This document shows positions 1 to 8,158 of a stretch of 64,000 nt of DNA, piece after piece. How positions within the stretch are numbered: the stretch's first letter is position 1; each line of letters begins with the position of its first letter. The stretch covers positions 14,457-78,456 of the forward strand of contig CAZSAT010000021.1 of NCBI GenBank assembly GCA_964604675.1, read 5' to 3'. The notes below the pieces were generated by a model that was not told the origin of the DNA, did no database searches, and worked only from the letters and a program-made list of their open reading frames with translations. The position numbers were made by a program, and so were the translations under genes. Source of the stretch: CAZSAT01 sp964604675. GTDB taxonomy: Bacteria; Myxococcota_A; UBA796; CAJQPC01.

Positions 1-350
1 AGCGCGTCCAAGGCGGCGGGCGCGCTGTCGGAGGCGATCGCCGAGAGCACCAGGAGGCGCCACGCCTCCGGGTTGTCGGCGGCGTCGGCGAGGGCGGCTT
101 GCATGGTGGCGAGGGCCTTGGCGTAGTCGCCGGACTGGGCCTGAACCCGCGCGCCTTCGAGGCCGGTGTCGGGGGGCTTCGCGGCTTCGGCCTCGGCCTC
201 GGCCTTGGCCTTGGCGTTGGCCTTGGCCTTGGCCTTGGCCTGAGCCTGGGCCGCGGCCTGCGCGGCGAGCTCTTCGGGGGTGGGCGGCGGAGGCGCTTCC
301 TCTCCACAACCCGTGGCCAGGAGCAAGGAGGCGATCAGGACGCTCGTCAT
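1..350 (-). CDS. TPR-like lipoprotein, C-terminal part beyond window edge
   Basis: The gene starts with an ATG at 350 and runs off the left edge. The first 15 residues form a lipoprotein signal ending in the lipobox A-T-G-C, so the protein is probably anchored in the envelope. After the Cys comes a Pro-rich stretch and then a low-complexity run of alternating Lys-Ala and Glu-Ala pairs, encoded by a hexanucleotide repeat near 183-245. The remaining visible part (ALATMQAALADA, then NPEAWRLLVLSAIA) has the spacing of a tetratricopeptide repeat. The function is unknown; a scaffold role is the family-level guess. The next gene to the right is divergent. Confidence 0.7.
   Translation of the reverse strand, partial: MTSVLIASLLLATGCGEEAPPPPTPEELAAQAAAQAQAKAKAKANAKAKAEAEAEAAKPPDTGLEGARVQAQSGDYAKALATMQAALADAADNPEAWRLLVLSAIASDSAPAALDA
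181..246. repeat. Hexanucleotide repeat encoding Lys-Ala/Glu-Ala
   Basis: Tandem ggcctt/ggcctc units lie inside the truncated lipoprotein gene. Read on the minus strand they give alternating KA and EA dipeptides. Unit number can change without breaking the frame. Confidence 0.75.
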
Positions 351-410
351 GTCATCCGGTCCCCAAGGGGTTCGCGGAGGTTCTACCACGCGCTGACGTT
401 AGGAGACCGC

Positions 411-1181
411 GTGCTCCCGCCCCCCCTCCACGACACCCTCGGCGCCTTGCTCCAAGAGGCCGGGGCCGTGGCCCTCGACCGCTTCCTGCAGGTGGAGGCC
501 GAGCGGAAGCGCGACCACACCGAGGTGACCGAAGCCGACCGTCTGGCCGAGGCCGTGCTGGTGGCTGGACTCGCCCGTCGGTTTCCCGACGATGCGGTGG
601 TCGGCGAGGAAGGCACGCGCATGCTCGAGGGAGATCGAACCTGGTACGTCGACCCGATCGACGGCACGGCCAGCTACCTGGAAGGCCTGGCCTACTGGGG
701 TCCGGTGCTCGGGCGCATGGCGGGCGGTGTGCCCGACGTGGGCGGCGTGCTGTTCCCTCGGCTCGAGGAGCTCTGGTTCGCTCAGCGCGGTCTCGGTGCG
801 TGGCGTGGTGGGCGGCGGCTTCCCGGTCTGCACGATGTGGGGCTCGGACCGGACGATGTGGTGCTGGTTCCCAGCCGCTTCCACACCGTGGCGCGGCTGA
901 GCGTGCCCTGCAGGCTTCGCAACCTGGGCAGCATCGCCGCCCATCTCTGCCAGGTTGCCTCTGGAGGGGCGGTGGCTACCTTGGTCGGCCCCGGCTGGCG
1001 TCCCTGGGACGTCGTTGCTGGCCTGGTGCTGTTAGAGGAGGTGGACGGCGTGGCCCTGTCGCTCGACGGGACTCCGCTCGACCCCCTCCAGGATCCGTCC
1101 CTGCCCTTCGTGGCCGGCAGTCCGAGCGCCTGCAGCGACCTCCTCTCCACCCTCCGGCCCCATCGTCCAAAGCGAGCGTGA
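411..1181 (+). CDS. Inositol monophosphatase-family phosphatase
   Basis: This is a 256-residue Mg-dependent sugar-phosphatase-like protein of the IMPase/HisN/CysQ superfamily. The visible signatures are GEEG, the metal-binding DPIDGT after Trp-Tyr-Val, and a late WDVVAG. Substrate cannot be read from sequence: inositol phosphate, histidinol phosphate and 3'-phosphoadenosine phosphates are all possible. A GTG start is chosen because AGGAGA sits at 401-406. An upstream in-frame extension is low-complexity and antisense to the neighbouring lipoprotein. The stop is one base before the sigma-factor ATG, which suggests co-transcription. A second family member is at 24952-25722. Confidence 0.85.
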   Translation: MLPPPLHDTLGALLQEAGAVALDRFLQVEAERKRDHTEVTEADRLAEAVLVAGLARRFPDDAVVGEEGTRMLEGDRTWYVDPIDGTASYLEGLAYWGPVLGRMAGGVPDVGGVLFPRLEELWFAQRGLGAWRGGRRLPGLHDVGLGPDDVVLVPSRFHTVARLSVPCRLRNLGSIAAHLCQVASGGAVATLVGPGWRPWDVVAGLVLLEEVDGVALSLDGTPLDPLQDPSLPFVAGSPSACSDLLSTLRPHRPKRA

Positions 1182-1182
1182 G

Positions 1183-2187
1183 ATGGCAGAAGAGCGCACC
1201 GAGGCCGAGGTCCTCGAGCAGGACGGCCTGACCGTCATCGACCCGACCGAAGAGGACGACAGCACCACGCTGCCGGCACCCCGCCCCAGCACCGGCATGG
1301 TCACCACCGGCCGCGCCGCGGAAGACCTTCTCCAAGCCTACCTCGCGGAGGTGCGCACCTACCCGCTCCTCTCGCAGGAAGAGGAGACCGCCCTCGCAGT
1401 GCGCTACGTCGAGGAAGGCGACGAGAACGCCGGGCGCGCCCTGGTCACCGCGAACCTGCGGCTGGTGGTCAAGCTCGCCTTCCAGTACCACCGGGCGTGG
1501 GCGAACGTGCTCGACCTGATCCAGGAAGGCAACGTCGGCCTGATGGAGGCCTTGAACAAGTACGACCCGTACCGTGGCATCCGCTTCTCCAGCTACGCCC
1601 AGTACTGGATCCGGGCGATGATCCTGCGCTTCATCATGGACAACTTCCGGCTCGTCCGGCTCGGGTCCACGCGGCATGGTCGGAAGCTCTTCTTCCAGCT
1701 GAAGAAGGAGCGCGATCGCCTCATCTCGGAGGGCTTCGACGGCACGATCGCGGAGATCGCGGAGCGCATGGAGATCCCGGAGCACGAGGTCGCTGCGGTG
1801 GATTCGCACCTCCGAGCTCCCGCGTTGTCCTTCCAGGCGCCCGCTGGCGCCGACAAGGACGGCCGCGCCCTGCAGGACGTGATCCCCGACAAGCACGCGC
1901 AACCGGTGGACGAGCAGGTCGCCGACCTCGAGATCGGCGAGCGGGTCAAGCACGCCCTGACCACCTTCGGCGACACCCTGACCGAGGTCCGTGAGCAGGC
2001 CATCTGGGCCGAGCGCCTGACCTCGGTGGATCCGGTCCCCTTGTCGCACCTCGGCGAACGCTTCGGCGTGTCCAAGGAGCGGATCCGACAGCTGGAGGCG
2101 CGTCTCCGGAAGCGGCTCAAGGCCTTCCTGGAGGCCGAGCTGGGCGACGAGATCGCCTTCGAGTTCCAGGTCCCCGAGGAGGGTTGA
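1183..2187 (+). CDS. RpoH-like alternative sigma factor (sigma32 group)
   Basis: This 334-residue sigma70-family protein has region 2 intact (NLRLVVKLAF, then DLIQEGNVGLMEA, then FSSYAQYWIRAMILRFIMDN). Directly after it is GRKLFFQLKKERDRL, the 'RpoH box' seen in heat-shock sigma factors. The C-terminal region 4 helix-turn-helix reads FGVSKERIRQLEARLRKRLK. It should recruit RNA polymerase to stress promoters. The acidic N-terminal 45 residues are poorly conserved. It lies one base after the phosphatase gene and just before a heparinase-like gene. The target genes are not shown by sequence; dnaK, dnaJ and groESL at the other end of the window are natural candidates. Confidence 0.88.
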   Translation: MAEERTEAEVLEQDGLTVIDPTEEDDSTTLPAPRPSTGMVTTGRAAEDLLQAYLAEVRTYPLLSQEEETALAVRYVEEGDENAGRALVTANLRLVVKLAFQYHRAWANVLDLIQEGNVGLMEALNKYDPYRGIRFSSYAQYWIRAMILRFIMDNFRLVRLGSTRHGRKLFFQLKKERDRLISEGFDGTIAEIAERMEIPEHEVAAVDSHLRAPALSFQAPAGADKDGRALQDVIPDKHAQPVDEQVADLEIGERVKHALTTFGDTLTEVREQAIWAERLTSVDPVPLSHLGERFGVSKERIRQLEARLRKRLKAFLEAELGDEIAFEFQVPEEG

Positions 2188-2192
2188 AGCCC

Positions 2193-3869
2193 GTGCGAGT
2201 GCTGGAGAAGCTGGCCATCGGCCTGCCGAGGAAGCTGAAGGACCGTGCCGCAGCCCGCGGCCCCTTGCCCGAGCCCACCACCCCGGTCGACGGAGGTCGC
2301 GGCGCCTTGCCTCGTCTCGACGCGGGATCCTTCGACGGCGCCAGCCGCCTGGGCGCCGCCACCGCGGCGATGCTCGAAGGCGTCGACTGGGCTGTGTGCC
2401 CCGACACCGGCGCACGCTTGCCGCAGCAGCATCGTGCTGCGCTCGACCTCGATCCGGGTGCCTGGCACGAGGCCCGCCTGCTGCACCGCCACAGCTGGTT
2501 CTCGACCCTGGCTCGGGCCTATGCCGACACGGGTGACGCGAGCTTCGCGCGCGCTGCCACGAAAGCGCTGGCCTCGTGGCTGGCCACCGATCGACCTCAG
2601 GTGGGCGTCGGCTGGATCCACGCCAGCGATGCGGGGGAGCGGCTGGTCCACTGGGTGCTGGGCGCGGCGTGGCTCGACGAAGAGCTCGACGCCGACCTGT
2701 GGCGTCGCATGGCGGGCTCGGCGGCTGCTCATGGCGCGTTCCTTCGCGGCGCGGATCCGGGAGAGAGCGACTTCCGGCTGCTCGGCAGCGCGTGCGGTCT
2801 GGTGGTCGCCGGGCTGGCGTGGCCAGGGCTCGGGGGCTCGCGCGCGTGGTGGAGCGAGGGCCTCGTGCTCCTCTCCCGCCACCTGCCCGCGTCGCTGCAC
2901 GGCGACGGCGTGCCCCGCGATGGTTCGCCTGCGCGCCTGCAGCGCGTGCTGGAGATGGTGCTGGTGACGCGCCAGCTGGCACGCGCCAACGGCGTGGCGT
3001 TCCCCGCAGACGCCGAGCACGCGCTCGGACAGGGCGCCTGGGTCCTCCGTGTGCTCGCGGCCGACACGGGTGAGCTGCCCTTGCTCGGCGCCGGGTCGCC
3101 GGCCTTCACGCCCGCCTGGGGCGACGTGCCCGCCTTCCGGGCGTGGGACGAGGTGGCGCCAGATCGCGGTGCCGATCCCGCGGGCGAGGCGCTGGCTGCG
3201 TCCACGGAGTGGGCGATGACCGCGTTTCGAGAGGGTGGTTGGATCGTGCTCCACAGCTCGGCACGCGGTGCCTGCAGCCGGGCCGTGGTCACCGGTGTGC
3301 AGGCCCACGGCCTCGGCGCCCACGCCGACGTGGCCCAGGTCGTCTGGCACCTGGGCGACCTCCCGGTCCTGGCCGATCCGGGCGATGCGCCGGGACACGC
3401 GGAGCTGTCCCGCGCTCACGTGCACAACGGGCTGGTCTACAACGGCGTCGGCGCCGGCGACGGCCGGCCCAGCGGCGCTCGGGTGCGCAAGGCCCGCGCC
3501 GACGGTCGCGCTGCCGCGGTCGCCGTCGAGCACGACGCCTTCGCGGGCGTCAGCCTCGAGCGAGAGGTCCTCTTCGAGGGCACCCGCATCGCCATCGTCG
3601 ACAAGCTCGGCGACAAGGCGCGCGGCTCGGTCGAGCTGCGGTTCACCCTCGGCCCGGGCTGGGCCCTCGAAGAGGGCGAGAAGGGCTGGTCGGCAGAGCA
3701 TCCGTCCGGCCGGAAGCTCGCAGTGAAGCTCGACAGCTCCTTGCGCTGGTCCCTCACCACGGGACCGCTCGTGCTGGACGGAGCGGTGGTCGATGCCCCG
3801 CTCCTGCACGGCGTCGGTCAGGCGTCGGGGGCCACCAGGATCCGGAACACCTTCGAGATCCGCGCGTGA
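2193..3869 (+). CDS. Heparinase II/III-like protein
   Basis: About 558 residues. The N-terminal half is an alpha-toroid-like helical region (WLATDRPQVGVGW, GERLVHWVLG). The C-terminal half is a beta-rich domain with the family hallmark around HADVAQVVWHLG, LPVLADPGD and RAHVHNGLVYNG. Known relatives are polysaccharide lyases acting on uronate-containing glycans or alginate. No signal peptide is visible, so an intracellular role in polysaccharide synthesis or turnover is also possible. GTG at 2193 is favoured because AGGAGG at 2177-2182 is well spaced from it; a TTG at 2184 overlaps the sigma-factor stop and is too close. It is convergent with the next gene. Confidence 0.78.
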   Translation: MRVLEKLAIGLPRKLKDRAAARGPLPEPTTPVDGGRGALPRLDAGSFDGASRLGAATAAMLEGVDWAVCPDTGARLPQQHRAALDLDPGAWHEARLLHRHSWFSTLARAYADTGDASFARAATKALASWLATDRPQVGVGWIHASDAGERLVHWVLGAAWLDEELDADLWRRMAGSAAAHGAFLRGADPGESDFRLLGSACGLVVAGLAWPGLGGSRAWWSEGLVLLSRHLPASLHGDGVPRDGSPARLQRVLEMVLVTRQLARANGVAFPADAEHALGQGAWVLRVLAADTGELPLLGAGSPAFTPAWGDVPAFRAWDEVAPDRGADPAGEALAASTEWAMTAFREGGWIVLHSSARGACSRAVVTGVQAHGLGAHADVAQVVWHLGDLPVLADPGDAPGHAELSRAHVHNGLVYNGVGAGDGRPSGARVRKARADGRAAAVAVEHDAFAGVSLEREVLFEGTRIAIVDKLGDKARGSVELRFTLGPGWALEEGEKGWSAEHPSGRKLAVKLDSSLRWSLTTGPLVLDGAVVDAPLLHGVGQASGATRIRNTFEIRA

Positions 3870-3870
3870 G

Positions 3871-5307
3871 TCAGGATCGGTAGTCCTCGGCGCGAAGCGC
3901 GTACTGCTTCATCTTCGTGTAGAGCGTGCGGCGTGTGATGCCGGCGGCTCCGGCCGTGTTCTCCATGTGACCGCGGTGGCGCCCGAGCAGCCGGTGCAGG
4001 TACGCCCGCTCGATCTCCCGCGTGGCCCGGCTGGTGTTCTCCCCCATGGTGAGGCGCTCGTCGATGCTGAGCGCCCCATGGCCGCCCACGGTGCTCGCCC
4101 CGGTCATGTGCGGGGGGAGGTGGTCCTGCTCCAGGCGTCGCCCGGCGTGGGTGATGACCCAGCGCTCGCAGAGCGCCCGCAGTTGCCGCACGTTGCCCGG
4201 CCAACGGTGCGCCAGGATGCAGGCCATGGCGTCCTGGGTGACGATGGGTGGGTCCTTGTCGTACTCGCGCCCGGCGTCGTCGAGGAAGTGCCTCATCAAG
4301 AGCGGGATGTCCTCGGGGCGCTCCCGGAGCGGCGGCAGCAGGATGGGGAACACGTCCAGGCGGTAGTAGAGGTCCTGCCGGAACGCGCCGTCGGACACGG
4401 CCCGCTCCAGCGCCACGTTGGTGGCCGCGACGATCCGCACGTCCACGTGGACCGAGTCGGTGCCCCCCACCCGCCGGAAGCTCATCTCCTCGAGCACCCG
4501 CAAGAGGTTCACCTGCACGTTCAGGCTGGTCTCGCCCAGCTCGTCCAGGAACAGCGTGCCGCCGTCCGCCATCTCGAACACGCCCTGGCGACGTCCGACG
4601 GCGCCGGTGAAGGAGCCGCGCTCGTGGCCGAAGAGCTCACTCTCGAGGAGGGTCTCGGTGAATGCTCCGCAGTTGATGGAGACGAAGGCACGCTCCTTGC
4701 GCTGGCTGCGCGAGTGGATCGCCTGGCTGATCAGCTCCTTGCCGGTGCCCGTCTCCCCCCGGATCAGCACCGTGGCGCCGGTGGGCGCGACCGCGCGCAC
4801 CTGGTCGAAGACCGCCAACATGCGCGGGCTTCGGGTCAGCATGTGCGAGAAGCCGTAGCGGTCGGCGACCTGGCGTCGCGCCGCCTCGAGGTCGCGCTCG
4901 GTCCGCGCGCGCGCCAACGCCGCGTCCAGGGCGCGCTCGAGGCGATCGGGCTGCACGGGCTTCTCGAGGTAGTCGGCGGCGTCGTGGTGCAGGGCCTCCA
5001 CGGCACCGTGAACGCTGGGTCCCTCGGTGAGCGCGATCACCGGCAGGCCGGAGCCGTGGGCCCTGAGGCGGTCGAGTGCGGAGACCCCCGGATCGCTTCG
5101 AAGCTCCAAGCTCGCGACGATGGCGTCGGTGCCCACCTCGTCGATGAGGGCGAGCGCCTCGCGCACGGTGGCCGTGACCTGCACCTGGAAGCCCAGCCGC
5201 ACCAACAGCCGTCGGACCCGCTGGGCGGCCAGGTCGGCATCGTCCAGCAGGAGGATTCGCTCGCCTCGGGGCTCGTCCTGCACGGACGCTTGATACCGTG
5301 GCCCCAT
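3871..5307 (-). CDS. Sigma54-dependent activator with degenerate receiver domain
   Basis: An NtrC-type regulator of 478 residues. Domain order is receiver (about 10-125), AAA+ sigma54-interaction domain with Walker A GETGTGKE, the sigma54-contact loop ESELFGHERGSFTGA and Walker B GGTLFLDE, then a Fis-type helix-turn-helix ending in TRRTLYTKMKQYAL. The receiver keeps the acidic pair, the Thr and the Lys, but the usual phospho-acceptor Asp position reads A-S-L-E-L, with Ser in place of Asp. Phosphorylation-independent control is therefore likely. No histidine kinase is adjacent. The ATG at 5307 overlaps the ATG of the divergent gene; a GTG at 5283 is an alternative start. Confidence 0.88.
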   Translation of the reverse strand: MGPRYQASVQDEPRGERILLLDDADLAAQRVRRLLVRLGFQVQVTATVREALALIDEVGTDAIVASLELRSDPGVSALDRLRAHGSGLPVIALTEGPSVHGAVEALHHDAADYLEKPVQPDRLERALDAALARARTERDLEAARRQVADRYGFSHMLTRSPRMLAVFDQVRAVAPTGATVLIRGETGTGKELISQAIHSRSQRKERAFVSINCGAFTETLLESELFGHERGSFTGAVGRRQGVFEMADGGTLFLDELGETSLNVQVNLLRVLEEMSFRRVGGTDSVHVDVRIVAATNVALERAVSDGAFRQDLYYRLDVFPILLPPLRERPEDIPLLMRHFLDDAGREYDKDPPIVTQDAMACILAHRWPGNVRQLRALCERWVITHAGRRLEQDHLPPHMTGASTVGGHGALSIDERLTMGENTSRATREIERAYLHRLLGRHRGHMENTAGAAGITRRTLYTKMKQYALRAEDYRS

Positions 5308-5308
5308 G
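5305..5308. other. Shared CATG: overlapping divergent start codons
   Basis: The palindrome CATG serves as ATG on both strands: plus from 5306 and minus from 5307. If both starts are used there is no intergenic space, and each promoter must lie inside the other gene. Using the GTG at 5283 for the activator would leave only 22 bp. Confidence 0.6.
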
Positions 5309-6955
5309 CCCGAGCGCCAGCCCGCGGGGTCCACGATCGTCCTGGTGGGCCTCCTCGCGATCGCGGCCGCGACGTGGCCCCTGGCGCGCCGTCCGGGTGA
5401 CCTGATCGGCCACGCCCTCTCCGAGGCCGACAACCACCTCTGGATGTTGTGGCGGCAGCTGGAGCTCTGGGCGGGTCGGGGGCCGGTGGCCAACCTGCCC
5501 GAGGGCCTGCCGCTGCCCTACATGGACGTGGTCAACCTCCCGTTGGCGTTGCCCACGGCGTGGCTCGACCCCGTGTGGGGCTACAACCAGATCGTGGTCG
5601 CGAACCTGGCGCTCGCGTTCTTCGGTGCCTGGACGCTGGCGCGTGAGCTCGGCGCCGGGCGGGCCGCCTCGCTCACGGCGGGTGTGGGCTGTTGCACAGC
5701 GCCCTTCCTGGGCGGTGTCACGGACTTCGGCATCACCGAGTCGCTCCCGGTGGGCTGGATCGGCCTGCACGTGGCGTGGCTGCTGGCGTGGGGGCGCACC
5801 GGTCGCTGGGGGTACGCGGTGGGCGCCGGCGGGGCGCTCGCGGCCTTCGCTCTGGCCGGGTGGTACCACGCCGTCTTCGGGCTGGTGGTCGAAGCCGTCC
5901 TCGTGCCGTGGGTGCTCTGGCGCCACGGTCGTCCGCTGGGGGTGCTGGCCCAGGGCGCAGCGGCCGGGCTGGTGGTGTTGCCGCGGCTGGTGTCCTTCCT
6001 CGAGGTTCGTGACTTCTGGGCACCGCGGTGGCGAGCGCCGGGCGGCGACCCGCCGGTGCTCAAGCAGCTCTGGCGGGAGCTGCCCATCGCGGGCACCGAC
6101 CTGCTCAACCTCGTGCTGCCCGCTTGGGAGGCCGTGACCATCTCGAAGTCGGTGTACCTGGGCCTCGTCCTCCTGGGGCTGGCCGGGCTGGCTGGGCGTC
6201 GCGCGGCGCTGTGCTGGGCGCTGTGCGCGCCGCTGTGGGCGCTGGCTCTGGGGCACTGGGTCAGCGTCGGTGGGGTGGTGCTGGGCCGGGGGCCCGCGTG
6301 GTGGATCACGCACGGCTTTCCCCCCTTGGAGGGGCTGTCGCACTGGCACCGTGCCGTCGGGCCCACCGTGGTGTTCCTCGCCGCGGGCGCCGCGCTGGGT
6401 GTGGAACGGCTGCGATGGCGCTGGCTGGCGTGGGTGGCGCCGCTGCTCGTCGTGGCCGACAGCCTGGCGTGGAGCCAGACGCCGTGGCCGCGTCCCATGC
6501 ACGGCTTGGATGCCCCGGAGGCCTACTCGGTGCTCGACGGGGAGGGCGGCGTGGCGCTGCTGCCCTTCGACAACGGTCGGCGAGAGTTCACCGACGACGT
6601 GCCGCGGATCTACAACCGGTGGCAGCCGGTGCTCCGACGGGCGGTCACCGAGAACTACGAGGGTCGCGACGCGGCCCTGCAAGCCAGCCCCTTCCTGGCG
6701 GCCCTCGACCGGCTCTGTGGGGTGAAGCCGACCATTCCCCGGCGGTGGCGCGTGCAGGGTGAGGTGCCGGATCTCGACACGCCCGAGCAGCTCGTGGCGG
6801 CACGCCAGCAGCTGCGCGACCTGGGCCTCGAGCACGTGCTGGTGCACCGGAATCGGGCCAGGACGCCGGAGCGCGCCGAGCGCTTGCTCGCCCAGGTCCT
6901 CGGCCGTCCCGAGGTCGTGGGCGAGGTGGCGATCTACCGAATCTACGAGAAGTAG
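5306..6955 (+). CDS. Polytopic membrane protein, GT-C/YfhO-like
   Basis: 549 residues with roughly ten hydrophobic segments, among them STIVLVGLLAIAAATWPLA near the N-terminus, an inner VANLALAFFGAWTLA, and SVYLGLVLLGLAGLAG. A soluble C-terminal domain of about 150 residues follows. The first extracytoplasmic loop (SEADNHLWMLW) resembles the position where GT-C glycosyltransferases and YfhO-like proteins carry acidic catalytic residues. A role in lipid-linked sugar transfer is inference from topology only. It is divergent from the sigma54 activator, which could regulate it. Confidence 0.65.
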   Translation: MPERQPAGSTIVLVGLLAIAAATWPLARRPGDLIGHALSEADNHLWMLWRQLELWAGRGPVANLPEGLPLPYMDVVNLPLALPTAWLDPVWGYNQIVVANLALAFFGAWTLARELGAGRAASLTAGVGCCTAPFLGGVTDFGITESLPVGWIGLHVAWLLAWGRTGRWGYAVGAGGALAAFALAGWYHAVFGLVVEAVLVPWVLWRHGRPLGVLAQGAAAGLVVLPRLVSFLEVRDFWAPRWRAPGGDPPVLKQLWRELPIAGTDLLNLVLPAWEAVTISKSVYLGLVLLGLAGLAGRRAALCWALCAPLWALALGHWVSVGGVVLGRGPAWWITHGFPPLEGLSHWHRAVGPTVVFLAAGAALGVERLRWRWLAWVAPLLVVADSLAWSQTPWPRPMHGLDAPEAYSVLDGEGGVALLPFDNGRREFTDDVPRIYNRWQPVLRRAVTENYEGRDAALQASPFLAALDRLCGVKPTIPRRWRVQGEVPDLDTPEQLVAARQQLRDLGLEHVLVHRNRARTPERAERLLAQVLGRPEVVGEVAIYRIYEK

Positions 6956-6963
6956 CTCGGGCT

Positions 6964-7134
6964 CTACTTCAGGTCGAGAATCTGAAGATCGCCGACCGGG
7001 GTGTCGGCCTCGGCGTTCATGCCGGCGAACAGCATGCCGAGGAACAGCCAACCCACCGCGAGTGCGAGGAACGCGTTGAGCAAGCTGCTCGTCTGGGGCA
7101 ACTCGTCGTGCTTCACGGTCAGGGAACGCGCCAT
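6964..7134 (-). CDS. 56-residue single-span membrane protein
   Basis: A small open frame from ATG at 7134 to TAG at 6964. The N-terminus is polar (MARSLTVKHDELPQTSSL). It is followed by one hydrophobic helix (LNAFLALAVGWLFLGMLFAG) and a short acidic tail ending DLQILDLK. Codon use is GC3-rich, like that of its neighbours. No homologue is recognised. It stands alone between a membrane-protein gene on the other strand and a phosphatase gene. Confidence 0.6.
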   Translation of the reverse strand: MARSLTVKHDELPQTSSLLNAFLALAVGWLFLGMLFAGMNAEADTPVGDLQILDLK

Positions 7135-7255
7135 CGGGGACTCCGGAACTGCTGGAGGCTGCTGGAAGGGCCTGCGCCCTGTACCGGGTCACTGCAGGAT
7201 GCGTGCCAGGAGCTGGAGGTCGGCCGGGCGGTAGCCTCGACGCTTGGAGGTGCGC

Positions 7256-7732
7256 ATGGAACGCGTGGGGGTGCTGTTCGTCTGCCTCGGGAACATCTGC
7301 CGCTCGCCGGCGGCCGAGGGGGTGCTGCGCGCGATGGCCGCGGCTCGTGGGCTCACCGACCGGGTCCACATCGAGAGCTGCGGCACCAGCGGGTGGCACG
7401 CGGGGGAGGGGGCGGATCCGGGCAGCGTGGCGGTGGCGATGCAGCGCGGCGTCGACCTCGGGGCGCATCGCGCCAGCGGCGTGCCGGTCGATCGGCTGGC
7501 CGAGTTCGACTTCCTGGTGTGCATGGACCGCCAGAACCGGCGCGACATGGGCCGGATCGCGCCGGGGCGTGACCTGCACCTGCTGCTCGACTTCGATCCC
7601 GCCGCGCGTCGGCAGGAGGTGCCCGACCCGTGGGCGAGAGGCCCCGCTGCCTTCGAAGAGATGTACGACCTCATCGACCGCGCCTGCGAAGGGTTGCTCG
7701 GTCAGATCACGGCGCGCCTGGGCGAGCCGTAG
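7256..7732 (+). CDS. Low-molecular-weight protein tyrosine phosphatase
   Basis: 158 residues, the normal size for the family. The P-loop near the N-terminus reads VCLGNICRSP (Cys-x5-Arg-Ser), and the general-acid aspartate is in VPDPW near residue 125. It should hydrolyse phosphotyrosine through a phospho-Cys intermediate. In bacteria such enzymes often accompany polysaccharide export or act on arginine phosphate, but no tyrosine kinase is adjacent here. ATG at 7256 is chosen because GGAGG lies five bases upstream; an in-frame TTG at 7244 lacks such a site. Confidence 0.92.
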   Translation: MERVGVLFVCLGNICRSPAAEGVLRAMAAARGLTDRVHIESCGTSGWHAGEGADPGSVAVAMQRGVDLGAHRASGVPVDRLAEFDFLVCMDRQNRRDMGRIAPGRDLHLLLDFDPAARRQEVPDPWARGPAAFEEMYDLIDRACEGLLGQITARLGEP

Positions 7733-7824
7733 CAGGGCGTCCTCGGCTGGCTGGTGTGGAGGGGCCTTGGCGATAGGACCCTCAGGGCCTATGCTCTCGT
7801 TCCGATGAGGAGGCCAGGACGGCG

Positions 7825-8124
7825 ATGCCTCGCAACGATCTCCAGCGCATCTTGCTCGACACGCGCGACCCGCTGAAGCGGGCGCGCGCCCACCTGCGCC
7901 TCGGCCAGCTCGCTCTCCAGGAGGGCGACCACGAGGTCGCCGTGCGTCACTTCCGTGAGGCCCTGATGCTCGATGCGGCACTCGATGAGGCGCGCTCGTC
8001 GCTTCGCCGCCTCGGCGAGCTCAGCACGCTGGTGCTCGACGAGCTGCCCAAGCAAGGGAGCCGTCGCTTCGCGCTGCGCGGCATGGTCCGCAAGATCATC
8101 CGCCGTGAGGTCCCGGACGCCTGA
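7825..8124 (+). CDS. Small TPR-type protein
   Basis: 99 residues. The segment from about residue 20 to 55 (RARAHLRLGQLALQEGDHEVAVRHFREALMLDAA) is one good tetratricopeptide repeat. A basic C-terminal tail follows (SRRFALRGMVRKIIRREV). No signal peptide is visible, so it is probably cytosolic and binds a partner. GAGGAGG lies upstream of the ATG. Function unknown. Confidence 0.7.
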   Translation: MPRNDLQRILLDTRDPLKRARAHLRLGQLALQEGDHEVAVRHFREALMLDAALDEARSSLRRLGELSTLVLDELPKQGSRRFALRGMVRKIIRREVPDA

Positions 8125-8158
8125 CGGCTGACCGGCTCTGTTGGAAGGGGCTCTGCAG

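Noticed and set aside
976..3809. Long minus-strand frames opposite the sigma factor and heparinase-like genes
   Set aside because: The plus-strand genes carry recognisable motifs. The minus frames are typical GC-rich shadows.
4637..7981. 1114-codon minus-strand open frame
   Set aside because: It is antisense to the membrane-protein and tyrosine-phosphatase genes and out of frame with the sigma54 activator. It is Arg/Pro/His-rich with no family motif.
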